32,000 bases of DNA from Pseudomonadota bacterium (GTDB lineage: Bacteria > Pseudomonadota > Gammaproteobacteria > Steroidobacterales > Woeseiaceae), in contig JADFSP010000023.1 of the NCBI GenBank assembly GCA_022560695.1, forward strand, positions 1-32,000. Direction: 5' to 3'. Below the pieces are notes generated by a model. The model did not search any database. It saw only the letters and a program-made list of their open reading frames with translations, and was not told where the DNA came from. Below, piece by piece: positions 1 through 7,874 of this stretch; the stretch's first letter is position 1, and the number at the start of each line of letters is the position of its first letter. Made by a program: the position numbers and the translations under genes.

Positions 1-330
1 CACCGGTATGACGCGCTTGACGCCGAGTTCAGTTGCCTTTTGTACGACGAAGTCCATACGCTCGCCGCGTGAGATTCCCTGCACCAGGTGATCACGCAGG
101 CGCGATTCTGTCGCAACATCGCGCTTCTCGCCGATTCGCAGGACTGCGCCGTTCTTGTTCATGCTGATGATCTTGGCCGCCCACTCGCCGTCTTCGCCAT
201 TGAAGACCGCGAGGCTGTCGCCAATGCGAAGTCGTAATGCGCGACCAATGTGTCGCGACTGCACCGCGTTGATCTGCAGCTCGGCGCCCGTGCATAGATT
301 GCTCTTGATCAACAGTCGGGTGCGTGACAT
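1..330 (-). CDS. rsmE: 16S rRNA (uracil1498-N3)-methyltransferase RsmE, N-terminal part
   Basis: RsmE is a SPOUT-class enzyme that uses SAM to methylate N3 of U1498 of 16S rRNA in the 30S subunit. The gene runs leftwards off the window, so only the first 110 codons are visible. The translation begins MSRTRLLIKSNL, continues through an N-terminal PUA-like part (SRHIGRALRLRIGD, then FNGEDGEWAAKI) and reaches the family block HLVQGISRGERMDFVVQKA followed by TELGVKRVIPV. That block is typical of RsmE near the start of the methyltransferase domain. The ATG at 330 gives the usual N-terminal length. The gene is divergent from ampD, with 114 bp between the two starts. The C-terminal knot and SAM site lie outside the window and cannot be checked. 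Confidence 0.9.
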   Translation of the reverse strand, partial: MSRTRLLIKSNLCTGAELQINAVQSRHIGRALRLRIGDSLAVFNGEDGEWAAKIISMNKNGAVLRIGEKRDVATESRLRDHLVQGISRGERMDFVVQKATELGVKRVIPV

Positions 331-359
331 GCCGGTTCTCGATAATCGCAAAACGGACG

Positions 360-389
360 TTGACAGCCCTCGTCCGCAACGACGACTAT
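360..389 (+). promoter_or_regulatory. Possible sigma70 promoter for ampD operon
   Basis: A perfect -35 hexamer TTGACA lies at 360-365 and is followed 18 bp later by GACTAT at 384-389, a weak -10. It sits in the divergent rsmE-ampD gap, about 55 bp before the ampD start. The poor -10 keeps confidence low. No AmpR-type operator was recognised. Confidence 0.3.
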
Positions 390-444
390 CTTATTTCCCG
401 CGACACGAGGCAACCCTGATCGGTATGGGGCGTGTGCCCTGAGA

Positions 445-1038
445 ATGTCAATGCAGCCATCATTTGTCGTCCACGCCGCGTCGGGCCTCATCGAGCCGGC
501 CAGCGTCCGTCTGAGCCCGAATTGCGATGCGAGGCCGGCCGGAGTCGAACCCGAGCTGATCATCATTCATGGCATCAGCCTCCCGCCGGGTGAATTCGGC
601 GGCACGGAAATCGAAGACTTTTTCATGAACCGACTCGACCGGGACAGCCATCCGTATTTCAAGCAGATACACGGTCTCAGGGTTTCGGCACATCTGTTGA
701 TCCGGCGCGACGGCGAACTCATACAGTTCGTTCCTTTTACAAAGCGAGCCTGGCACGCAGGCGAGTCTGAATTCTGTGCCCGCAAGAACTGCAACGACTA
801 TTCGATTGGCATCGAATTAGAGGGCGAGGACAACACACCCTATGACGATCGACAGTACGATGTACTCGTTGCGGTCCTGACCGCCCTGATCGAGGCATGT
901 CCGGCGATTTCGCCGCGCGAAATTGCCGCACATTCCGATGTCGCGGCTGGGCGAAAAACCGACCCCGGCCCTGTTTTCGATTGGCTGCGATTGTATGATG
1001 ATCTGAGCGCGGGCAGGACCGGATCCAACGCCCGCTAA
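445..1038 (+). CDS. ampD: 1,6-anhydro-N-acetylmuramyl-L-alanine amidase AmpD
   Basis: AmpD is a cytoplasmic zinc amidase that cleaves the stem peptide from anhydro-muropeptides during peptidoglycan recycling. In many Gammaproteobacteria it thereby sets the level of the muropeptides that induce AmpC. The 197-residue protein has the normal family length. Visible motifs are IIIHGIS with the first zinc ligand H42, the SIGIELEG segment with the conserved glutamate, and AHSDVAAGRKTDPGP with zinc ligands H163 and D173 and the conserved lysine K171. There is no signal peptide, which fits the cytoplasmic recycling enzyme rather than periplasmic AmiD. A second in-frame ATG two codons downstream is an alternative start; neither has a strong ribosome binding site. 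ampE follows after 25 bp, so the two are probably cotranscribed, as in enterobacteria. Confidence 0.93.
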   Translation: MSMQPSFVVHAASGLIEPASVRLSPNCDARPAGVEPELIIIHGISLPPGEFGGTEIEDFFMNRLDRDSHPYFKQIHGLRVSAHLLIRRDGELIQFVPFTKRAWHAGESEFCARKNCNDYSIGIELEGEDNTPYDDRQYDVLVAVLTALIEACPAISPREIAAHSDVAAGRKTDPGPVFDWLRLYDDLSAGRTGSNAR

Positions 1039-1063
1039 CCGGCAAGGGACAGGCTTACGAACC

Positions 1064-1975
1064 ATGAATCTGATTGCACTGCTCATCGGCCTGGTGATCG
1101 AGCATCTGGCTACGCAACTGTTCCATTTGCGCGAATTGCGCTGGCTCGACCGCGTCATCGACAGCGGGTTTCGTCAGGCAACGCGTCTTGTGCACTGGCC
1201 GGCGTTGATTCCCGTCATTCTGTTAGCGCTCATGCTGGTGCTGCCGGTTTTCATCTTTATCTTCAGCCTTGGCGACGCGTTGCACGGTTTCGCTTACCTG
1301 GTTCTCGCTATCGTCGTGTTGTTTTTTTCGCTGGGGCCCAAGGATATCGGTGAAAACGTCGTTGATTATTGCAAAGCGCTCGAGGAAGCGGACGAGGAGC
1401 GAATTCAACGTACAACGAAGGCGATTGTCGAAAGTGACGTGCCCGACGACCCACGCGAACGCATCCATCGTGTTGAACAGGCAGTTTGCGTACAAGCAAA
1501 TAATCGGCTGTTCGCCGTTATTTTCTGGTTCGTGTTACTGGGCCCGTTAGGCGCCTGGACGTACCGGGTCACCGATTTGATTCGTCGTCGTGCCGTATTC
1601 AACGTCTCGCGGGTCGACGACACGAGCGAGACAACGGCGCAAGTGCGCGATGCATCGGTAATACTGCATGGATGGCTTGCATGGATTCCGGCACGGCTGA
1701 CGGCGATCGGATACGCCATAGCCGGCCATTTCGACGGCGCGCTTGCCGCGTGGCGAAATTCCGGCGACAAGGGTGTCAGTTCGCCGTCCGAGTCCAGCGA
1801 GAATCTGCTTGCGAGAGTCGGCGTTGGCGCAATGGCGCTGGAGGATGGCGACGATGACGATCTTGCGGCGCGAGGTGTTCGCGGCGCCACGGCGGCCTAT
1901 CAACTCGTGTTCAGACTGCTGCTCATCTGGGCTGTCGCCATCGCAACGATGACGCTGTATGGCTGGTCTGTGTGA
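1064..1975 (+). CDS. ampE: Inner-membrane signalling modulator AmpE
   Basis: AmpE is an inner-membrane protein encoded next to ampD. It has been proposed to act in sensing or signalling of peptidoglycan damage, but its biochemical role is not settled. The 303-residue product, slightly longer than E. coli AmpE, opens with MNLIALLIGLVIEHLATQ, characteristic of the family. It has hydrophobic segments near residues 48-70, 76-92, 150-170 and at the extreme C-terminus (LLLIWAVAIATMTLYGWSV). The central charged part (about 105-145) would face the cytoplasm. The family motif NRLFAVIFWFVLLGPLGAWTYR is present around residues 147-168. The stop overlaps the btuF GTG start by four bases, indicating translational coupling. 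Confidence 0.88.
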   Translation: MNLIALLIGLVIEHLATQLFHLRELRWLDRVIDSGFRQATRLVHWPALIPVILLALMLVLPVFIFIFSLGDALHGFAYLVLAIVVLFFSLGPKDIGENVVDYCKALEEADEERIQRTTKAIVESDVPDDPRERIHRVEQAVCVQANNRLFAVIFWFVLLGPLGAWTYRVTDLIRRRAVFNVSRVDDTSETTAQVRDASVILHGWLAWIPARLTAIGYAIAGHFDGALAAWRNSGDKGVSSPSESSENLLARVGVGAMALEDGDDDDLAARGVRGATAAYQLVFRLLLIWAVAIATMTLYGWSV

Positions 1976-2856
1976 GAGCGGGACTTGTCGGATTCCTGAC
2001 TATCACGATTGCAGGCATTTGTTCGTGTGATGCGGCAATGGAATCGGGACCAGCGCAAGGTGAATATTCGCGAATTGTTTCGCTGTCACCCCACCTGGCC
2101 GAACTCGTGTTTGCGGCGGGAGCCGGAGAATCTCTGATTGGGGTCAGCGCATACTCGGACTATCCGCCCGAGGTGACTGAATTGCCGCTGGTTGGAGATG
2201 CCTTCGTCGTCGATCAGGAGCGACTGGCGCTGTTGCGTCCCGACCTGCTGCTGGTCTGGAAAAGTGGTACGCCGGTACATGTTGTCGATGAACTACGGCG
2301 CTCCGGCTACAGCGTCGAGACCATACGGACTCGAGGTCTCGATGACGTTGCTGCGGCGCTGATCCGGATCGGCGAGTTGACGGGTCACGTCGAGCACGCG
2401 CAGCGTGCGGCCATGAATTTTCGTGATGGCATGCACTCGCTCCGAGAGCGATTTCACGACGATGCGGCCATCCGCGTGTTCTACCAGATATCCACCCGGC
2501 CATTGTTCACGATCAACGGCGACCACTACATCAGCGAACTGATCGAAGTCTGCGGCGGTCGCAATGTCTTTGCGGATCTCAACGAACTTGCACCCGCCGT
2601 CGCGGTGGAAGCGGTTATCGGACGCGATCCCGAAGTCCTGATGGCGGGCAGCGATGCAGGCGACGATGCACTGGAGGTATGGGATCGGTGGCCACGCATC
2701 GCCGCGAATCGCTACGGCAACCATTTTCGCATGCCGGGCGCTGCAATCGGGCGCGCAACACCACGATTGCTGGACGCCGGCGAGGCCTTGTGTGCGGCGT
2801 TGCAAACGGCTCGCGAACGACGAGCCGCAACGGCGTTGCATGATGCCAGCGGATAA
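1972..2856 (+). CDS. btuF: Cobalamin-binding periplasmic protein BtuF
   Basis: BtuF is the periplasmic or lipid-anchored substrate-binding protein that hands vitamin B12 to the BtuCD ABC transporter. The 294-residue protein starts at GTG 1972, overlapping the ampE stop. It has a short hydrophobic leader (GLVGFLTITIAGICSC) that could be a lipoprotein signal with the cysteine at about residue 19. The body shows the class III binding-protein pattern: RIVSLSPHLAELVFAAGAG, then VGVSAYSDYPPEV, then LLRPDLLLVWKSGTP, then ELIEVCGGRNVF. Siderophore-binding relatives share this fold, so substrate is inferred from the SLSP and CGGRNVF segments and from the other B12 genes in the window (riboswitch-btuB, adenosyltransferase, btuD, btuC). 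No riboswitch precedes it. Its 3' end overlaps the next gene by 17 bp. Confidence 0.85.
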   Translation: MRAGLVGFLTITIAGICSCDAAMESGPAQGEYSRIVSLSPHLAELVFAAGAGESLIGVSAYSDYPPEVTELPLVGDAFVVDQERLALLRPDLLLVWKSGTPVHVVDELRRSGYSVETIRTRGLDDVAAALIRIGELTGHVEHAQRAAMNFRDGMHSLRERFHDDAAIRVFYQISTRPLFTINGDHYISELIEVCGGRNVFADLNELAPAVAVEAVIGRDPEVLMAGSDAGDDALEVWDRWPRIAANRYGNHFRMPGAAIGRATPRLLDAGEALCAALQTARERRAATALHDASG

Positions 2857-3286
2857 ACAGATTCGCTCGTCGCGGCCGTCGGATCTGGACGCCGCAGTGC
2901 ACCTGCTGTCGGACGCCGGGCTACCGCTGGATGACCTGACCGCGGAACATCTCGCGCTCGTCGCGGAAGAGCATGGTGAACTGCATGGCCTTATTGGTCT
3001 CGAGTTTTTTGGCGATGTCGGTTTATTGCGCTCTCTCGTGGTTGCCAGCCACAGTCGCGGTCGCGGACTCGGACAGATGCTGGTCAGCGCGCTCGAAGCG
3101 CACGCCAGAGATTGCGGCGTTGCGGAGCTTTGGCTGTTGACCATCGATGCCGACGCTTTTTTCGAGCGCCTGGGCTACGGTATTCGTCGCCGCGATGCGG
3201 CGCCCGACGCCATTCGGGGGACAGCGGAGTTTTCGACACTGTGTCCGGCGGACGCGGTGCTGATGAGCAAGCCGACAGACGCTTGA
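2840..3286 (+). CDS. arsN2: GNAT acetyltransferase, ArsN2-like
   Basis: This is a small GNAT-fold N-acetyltransferase of 148 residues that probably uses acetyl-CoA. The acyl-CoA loop is visible as LLRSLVVASHSRGRGLGQML, near residues 58-77. The segments VHLLSDAGLPLDDL, LVAEEHGELHGLIGLE, LLTIDADAFFERLGY, AEFSTLCP and AVLMSK closely follow the pattern I remember for the family annotated as arsenic resistance N-acetyltransferase ArsN2. The start is the ATG at 2840 (the next codon is also ATG), inside the end of btuF; an open frame upstream is a shadow of btuF. No other arsenic gene (arsR, arsB, arsC, arsM) is nearby, so the substrate is unproven. Acetylation of another small amine is possible. 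Confidence 0.75.
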   Translation: MMPADKQIRSSRPSDLDAAVHLLSDAGLPLDDLTAEHLALVAEEHGELHGLIGLEFFGDVGLLRSLVVASHSRGRGLGQMLVSALEAHARDCGVAELWLLTIDADAFFERLGYGIRRRDAAPDAIRGTAEFSTLCPADAVLMSKPTDA

Positions 3287-3317
3287 ATGGCTGCTCGTGA
3301 AAACTTCGGTCTAGTAG

Positions 3318-3869
3318 CTAGGTGCGATCTCGCTGCCACAGGATCTCCTGGCCCGATTCCGCACGCGCCAATACGCGCGCAAATACAAACAACAGATCGG
3401 ACAACCGATTCAGGTAGCGGAGCACCTCGGGACGAACCGGCTCGAGATCGGCCAGTGTCTTGTTGCGGCGCTCTGCGCGCCTGACGATGGTTCGCGCCAG
3501 GTGACAGGCTGCGGCGGCACGGCCGCCGCCGGGGAGAATAAATTCCTCCAGCGCCGGCAACTCCTCGTTGTGCCGGTCCAGCTCGGTTTCAAGGCGATCG
3601 ATGAACGCGGCGGTTACGGCGCTGTGTCCGGGAATGCAGAGTTCGCCGCCGAGCTCGAACAGGTCGTGCTGCACCACGGTCAGGCAGGCACGCACGGACT
3701 GCGGAACGGATGGAAATGAGAGCACGGCGCCGATCGCACTGTTGGCTTCGTCAACGGTGCCGTAGGCTTCGACACGGGCATCGTCCTTGGCGACGCGGCG
3801 GCCGTCGCCCAGTCCTGTCGTGCCGTCGTCGCCCGTGCGCGTGTATATTTTGCTGAGCCGCTTTCCCAT
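3318..3869 (-). CDS. ATP:cob(I)alamin adenosyltransferase, PduO type
   Basis: The enzyme transfers the adenosyl group of ATP to cob(I)alamin or cob(I)yrinic acid diamide, making coenzyme B12. The 183-residue protein has the PduO-family marks: KIYTRTGDDGTTGLGDG at residues 8-24 (ATP binding), GTVDEANSAIGAV, FILPGGGRAAAACHLAR followed by TIVRRAERR, and LRYLNRLSDLLFVFAR at the C-terminus. Length and motif order match single-domain PduO/MmaB enzymes. It starts 61 bp after the btuB stop on the same strand, so it is probably under the same cobalamin riboswitch and processes B12 imported by BtuB. It converges with the GNAT gene. The symbol is left blank because btuR and cobO usually name an unrelated fold. 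Confidence 0.9.
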   Translation of the reverse strand: MGKRLSKIYTRTGDDGTTGLGDGRRVAKDDARVEAYGTVDEANSAIGAVLSFPSVPQSVRACLTVVQHDLFELGGELCIPGHSAVTAAFIDRLETELDRHNEELPALEEFILPGGGRAAAACHLARTIVRRAERRNKTLADLEPVRPEVLRYLNRLSDLLFVFARVLARAESGQEILWQRDRT

Positions 3870-3930
3870 GCGTGATGCTACCTGTTGCCGTCTGTCGTTT
3901 AGCTCGACAAAGCCAACTCGATTTGCCGCC

Positions 3931-5712
3931 TTATTTCCATCTGTATCTTAGCTCGACAAAGCTGCTCCGGGGCTGCATGCGAAAGTTTTTCGCAGTCTCG
4001 TAACGGCGGTCGAACAGGTTCTCGATGCGTGCATTGAGCTGCCAGGACTTGCCGAGTCGAATCTGACCGGTGAGATCGATGAGTACGTATCCTGCCAGCC
4101 GCACGCCCCCGAAATCCTCACGATCGCCGCTCGCGAGCACCGCAATGCCGAGCCGATGCTCGCCGATATCCTGCACAAAGCTCAAGGTCATGCTCTCCTC
4201 GGCGCGGCGCAACAGGCGCGAACCTGTCGTCCGGTTATCGGCTTCCTGTCTTACGAGTTCGGCACGCAGCGAATACGTTTCGCCCCGATACTCGTAGCCC
4301 AGTTGCGCGCCACGAATTTTTGCCTGGTCGATGTTCTGCAACGTAAATGTTTGCAAGTTGAACTCGATCAGGTCATCGATCGTGCTGGCATAAACCTCGA
4401 TGTCGACCCGGTGCGCGCCGCCGGGTGCGAACCGCAGTCCGAGCTGCGCCTCATTTGACACCTCCGGCTGCAGGTTCGGATCACCGCCGAAGCCGAATCG
4501 ATCCGTCGCATCCGGGGCGCGAAATGCATGCCCGAAGCCCAAGTTCAGGGTCCAGGCGGCGCTGATATCGATGGCGTATTCGGCGTTCCATGCCGTCTGC
4601 CTGCCGAAAGTCTCGTGGTCGGTCAGGCGCAAGGCATGGAGCGTACGGAGCCGGCCGTGCCGCCACTGGTCCTGCAGGAAGACTGCACGAACGCCCGTGT
4701 CCTCATCGAATCCTGTACCGAAGGACAGCGTCTTCGCTTTCTCATCGCTGGCGAACAGGCCCGCCGTCAACGTGTGGTCCGTGAAAGCGTGCGTGTATTG
4801 CCAATCCATGCTGAGCCGATCCGACTCGACAAAGTCCGCTGCCTGATTTTGCCTGGAGTGATCCCGCACCTGCGAGACGATCAGCTTGCTGGTCGCTGCA
4901 TCCGACACAATGGTCTCGAGCGTGATTGCAGTTGTCGAATTTTCGAAGTCCTGATCGACCGGAGTCAGAAAAAAGTCGAGGTACTCGACATTGCCCTCGG
5001 CGCGCCAATGTCTCAGGCTGATCTCGCTTCTTCCGAAGTTGCGCGCGGCATAGAGGTTTGCAGAGATGTTGTCATAGCCGCGGTCAATGTCGGCATCGCT
5101 GCGCGGCGAAAACCCGTCGGTAGATTGCCAGTCCACGGTGATGCCGTATTCGTTATCGCTGCCGCGATAACCTGCTGATACGTACGCCGATCGTGAGCCG
5201 AAGCTGCCCACGCCGGCGCCACTTTCGAAATGGGCGTCCGTGGCACGGCGCGTGATGATATTGATGACGCCGCCAATTGCATCGGTGCCAAACAGTGCGG
5301 ACCGAGCGCCTTTAACGATTTCGATGCGTTCGATCACTTCCGGCGAGATATGCTGTATCGCCGCGCCACCAATCGTTCCGGGATTGATGCGCACGCCGTC
5401 GATCAGTACCAGTGTGTGGTTGCTTTCGGTGCCGCGCAAAAATACGGATGTCGCCTGCCCCGGCCCGCCATTGCGACCGATGTCCACGCCAGCCTCGAAA
5501 CGCAATAATTCGGCCAGGTCGGAAGCGAGTGAGAGTTCGATATCTTCGCGGCTGATGACCGTGACAGGGACTATCGCGTCATCGAGCGGAATTGCCGTAC
5601 GGGTCGCCGTAACGATGATGATATCGCGCGGCGGCAGATCGGCTGCAAGGCTGGCCGTAGCGGCCAGCAACGATAGTGCAACTGCCAACGGCAGCAAGGG
5701 TTTGGTGCTCAT
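3931..5712 (-). CDS. btuB: TonB-dependent vitamin B12 outer-membrane receptor BtuB
   Basis: BtuB is the outer-membrane beta-barrel that imports cobalamin using energy from TonB-ExbBD. The ATG at 5712 is preferred over an in-frame start 31 codons upstream. It has GGGGA a few bases before it and gives a clean signal peptide (MSTKPLLPLAVALSLLAATASLAA), giving a 593-residue protein, near E. coli BtuB length. After the signal comes a TonB box (DIIIVTATR), then a plug domain with DAIVPVTVISREDIE, GRNGGPGQATSVFLRG, HTLVLIDGVRINPGT and ARSALFGTDAIGGVINIIT. The rest is barrel, ending FVELRYRWK with the DRRYETAKNF segment before it. The cobalamin riboswitch directly upstream supports the ligand. The downstream adenosyltransferase is likely cotranscribed. 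Confidence 0.92.
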   Translation of the reverse strand: MSTKPLLPLAVALSLLAATASLAADLPPRDIIIVTATRTAIPLDDAIVPVTVISREDIELSLASDLAELLRFEAGVDIGRNGGPGQATSVFLRGTESNHTLVLIDGVRINPGTIGGAAIQHISPEVIERIEIVKGARSALFGTDAIGGVINIITRRATDAHFESGAGVGSFGSRSAYVSAGYRGSDNEYGITVDWQSTDGFSPRSDADIDRGYDNISANLYAARNFGRSEISLRHWRAEGNVEYLDFFLTPVDQDFENSTTAITLETIVSDAATSKLIVSQVRDHSRQNQAADFVESDRLSMDWQYTHAFTDHTLTAGLFASDEKAKTLSFGTGFDEDTGVRAVFLQDQWRHGRLRTLHALRLTDHETFGRQTAWNAEYAIDISAAWTLNLGFGHAFRAPDATDRFGFGGDPNLQPEVSNEAQLGLRFAPGGAHRVDIEVYASTIDDLIEFNLQTFTLQNIDQAKIRGAQLGYEYRGETYSLRAELVRQEADNRTTGSRLLRRAEESMTLSFVQDIGEHRLGIAVLASGDREDFGGVRLAGYVLIDLTGQIRLGKSWQLNARIENLFDRRYETAKNFRMQPRSSFVELRYRWK

Positions 5713-5835
5713 GGTTTCCCCAGTGCGTGCCACCCGCACGCGTGTCAATTGATGAACTGAACGGTGCTGGGTACAGTGGGACGGCGACCGGGGTTGCACG
5801 CCCAAACATGCGCCCGCCGCGCCGTTCGCGTGTGC

Positions 5836-6055
5836 ATCAAGCCGGTCTCCGGGCTGACGAGTGGATAGACTCCGGTCTTAGCGCCTTCCCGTGAATCCGA
5901 CATCCCTATCAGTTGATTCACAGTGGCTCCGCGAAGCGTGTGCAGCGCGATGCTAAGGTTTTACTCGATCACCGTTGCGGGGGCAGCGCCGGATTCCGCG
6001 TGAATTTTCACGCATCACCGGCTTCCCGTTCACCCGAACATGTCTGCTCGGGCTC
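5836..6055 (-). promoter_or_regulatory. Cobalamin (adenosylcobalamin) riboswitch
   Basis: Read on the minus strand, this leader contains the conserved cobalamin aptamer blocks in order: GTGAACGGGAAGCCGGTG near 6033-6016, AATCCGGCGCTGCCCCCGCA near 5995-5976, GGGAAGGCGC near 5890-5881, and the B12 box AGCCCGGAGACCGGC near 5855-5841. When cobalamin is bound, such switches repress expression of uptake genes. The btuB start lies about 125 nt further on. A small GC-rich hairpin (GCGTGC/GCACGC, roughly 5723-5741) sits just before the btuB ribosome binding site, so the mechanism may be translational, but that is inference. No poly-U terminator is visible between the aptamer and btuB. Confidence 0.95.
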
Positions 6056-6071
6056 ACCTGACGACCGTTGT

Positions 6072-6100
6072 ACGATAGGAATGCGGCCGTACACTGTCAA
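6072..6100 (-). promoter_or_regulatory. Sigma70 promoter of the riboswitch-btuB unit
   Basis: On the minus strand a perfect -35 TTGACA (6100-6095) is followed after 17 bp by TATCGT (6077-6072). Initiation would be near 6065, just before the cobalamin aptamer, which is the position expected for the transcript that the riboswitch controls. Confidence 0.7.
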
Positions 6101-6178
6101 GTGAAATCCGCCGCTTGTTTCTTGAACGGCGAGCCGCCATAGTGCGCCGAATCTGCAGACCGGGCGGCGGGAGTCCCT

Positions 6179-6973
6179 GTGATCAAGTTTGACGAAGCCC
6201 ACGCATCGGAATTCCTGCGTGCCGCGTTCGACGCTGCGCGCACAGCGGCCAATATCAGCCGCGGCTATTACAGCGGCAATTTCGAAGTAGCAACGAAGGC
6301 GGACATGACACCGGTCACGCAGGCCGACCTCGAGTGTGAGCAGGCCATTCGTCGGACCATACTCGAGCGGTTTCCGGAGCACGGTTTCTATGGCGAGGAA
6401 ACGGGGCGTACACAAGAAGATGCCGAATATCAGTGGCTTGTCGATCCGATTGACGGCACCAAGGGATTTATTCGTCAGTACCCTTTTTTTTCGACGCAGA
6501 TCGCGCTGATGCGCGATCGTGAAATCATCCTCGGCGTATCCTGCGGTACGATGATGGACGAGCTTGCGTGGGCGGAGAAGGGTCAAGGCGCCTGGCTCAA
6601 CGGCAGGCGCCTGGCAGTCAGCACTGTCGGCGACCCCGATCGTGCCGCGGTATCGACGGGCAACCTGAAATCGCTGGCGAAAAGCGACGGCTGGAGCAGG
6701 CTCGCCGCGATCGTTGCAAGTGCCGACCGCATCCGCGGCTACGGCGATTTCTATCACTATCATTTACTCGCTGCCGGAAAGATCGAGGCGGTGATCGAGT
6801 CGGACGTCAACATTCTCGATATTGCGGCGCTATCGATCATCGTCATCGAGGCTGGTGGCGAGTTTACCGACCTCAACGGCAAGGCCGTGGACCTCGACAC
6901 GAGATCCGTATTGGCTGCGAATTCGCGATTGTACGATAGTTACTTGCAGAAGCTGCGCGGCTTCGTGCACTGA
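6179..6973 (+). CDS. hisN: Inositol-monophosphatase family phosphatase, probably histidinol-phosphatase HisN
   Basis: The 264-residue protein belongs to the Mg-dependent, lithium-sensitive phosphatase family (SuhB, CysQ, HisN). Metal ligands are visible as GEE (E73 in YGEETG), DPIDGT (D89, D92) and the C-terminal ILDIAAL (D214). DPIDGTKGFIRQYPFF followed by STQIALM resembles the HisN branch, which hydrolyses L-histidinol phosphate in histidine synthesis, more than SuhB or CysQ. This is judged by eye, and inositol phosphate, PAP or NADP phosphatase activity cannot be excluded. The GTG at 6179 is chosen because GGGAG lies five bases before it. It is divergent from the btuB riboswitch; a possible promoter is TTGTTT (6115-6120), 17 bp, CATAGT (6138-6143). 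No other his genes are nearby. Confidence 0.75.
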   Translation: MIKFDEAHASEFLRAAFDAARTAANISRGYYSGNFEVATKADMTPVTQADLECEQAIRRTILERFPEHGFYGEETGRTQEDAEYQWLVDPIDGTKGFIRQYPFFSTQIALMRDREIILGVSCGTMMDELAWAEKGQGAWLNGRRLAVSTVGDPDRAAVSTGNLKSLAKSDGWSRLAAIVASADRIRGYGDFYHYHLLAAGKIEAVIESDVNILDIAALSIIVIEAGGEFTDLNGKAVDLDTRSVLAANSRLYDSYLQKLRGFVH

Positions 6974-6992
6974 CGTGCAGCGTGCCGCCGAG

Positions 6993-7799
6993 TTAACCGG
7001 ATCGGTTTGCAGCGGCTTCGCCAGCGGCCACAAACAATTGACGCGAGCGCCAGGCGACGGCCTCCATCGGTGTCGCATAGAGTTCGCTGAGCCGTGATTC
7101 GCTCAATATTTCGCCGGTTGCGCCGAGTTCCCAGCGACCGTTACCGTAAAGAAGCAAACAGCGATCCGCAAACCGTGCGGCAAGATTGACGTCGTGCAGA
7201 CTCGCGAGGATCGTGGCGCCGTTGTCGGCTGCCCGGCGAAATACGTGCAAGGCATCAAGCTGGTGCTGTGGGTCCAGGTGGTTGGTCGGTTCATCGAGCA
7301 GGTACACATCGGGAGCCTGCGTCAGGATTTGCGCGATGGCCAGCCGCCGCCGCTCGCCACCCGACAGGGTCAATACGTCGCGTGACGCCAGGTCATCGAT
7401 ACCCATCGCTGCTAACGATGTCTCCACGATCTCGTGGTCGCTCGGAGACTCCCAATGCAGGCGGCCGATGTGGGGATGACGGCCGATCAGTGCGGTGTCG
7501 AGAACCGTCGCTGGAAAAATATCCTCGGTGACCTGCGGCAACAATGCGAGTTGCCGGGCCACGAGCAGGCGTCTCGTCGTGGCGATATTTGCTCCGTTCA
7601 GAAATACGCCGCCGCCATCGGGCGCTCTCAATCCCGCGAGCGTCAGGAGCGTCAGTGTCTTGCCCACCCCGTTCTGTCCCAACATGGCGACGAACTCGCC
7701 ACGGTGGAGCGACAGCCGTAACTTCTCAACGAGGTGACGGCCGGGCACGCTGACGCCGAGGGCGTCACAGGAAAGCAGGGGATGATCGTCTTCGGTCAT
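6993..7799 (-). CDS. btuD: ABC transporter ATP-binding protein, BtuD/FecE type
   Basis: This is the cytoplasmic ATPase of an importer of the vitamin B12/siderophore class. The 268-residue protein has Walker A GQNGVGKT (41-48), signature LSGGE (144-148), Walker B VYLLDEP (164-170) and the H-loop histidine H201. Family resemblance alone does not separate B12 from iron-chelate transporters. The B12 assignment is inferred from BtuF, BtuB and a BtuC-like permease in the same window and the absence of siderophore genes. It is unlinked to its probable permease (19342-20325). The gene follows the metalloprotease-like gene on the same strand after 75 bp and converges with hisN. Confidence 0.8.
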   Translation of the reverse strand: MTEDDHPLLSCDALGVSVPGRHLVEKLRLSLHRGEFVAMLGQNGVGKTLTLLTLAGLRAPDGGGVFLNGANIATTRRLLVARQLALLPQVTEDIFPATVLDTALIGRHPHIGRLHWESPSDHEIVETSLAAMGIDDLASRDVLTLSGGERRRLAIAQILTQAPDVYLLDEPTNHLDPQHQLDALHVFRRAADNGATILASLHDVNLAARFADRCLLLYGNGRWELGATGEILSESRLSELYATPMEAVAWRSRQLFVAAGEAAANRSG

Positions 7800-7874
7800 C
7801 GGCAGAGCGTAGCTCAGCGCAAACGCCAGCGAAACCCGGCAGCTTCGCGGCCAAGGAAATTTTCCGGATCGCTT

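Noticed and set aside
2654..2839. Longer start for the GNAT gene inside btuF
   Set aside because: The extension overlaps btuF by about 200 bp and shows no GNAT-like sequence; the double ATG at 2840 gives the family length.
5713..5805. BtuB start 31 codons upstream
   Set aside because: It would put a non-signal sequence before the signal peptide and extends into the riboswitch leader; ATG 5712 has a good ribosome binding site.
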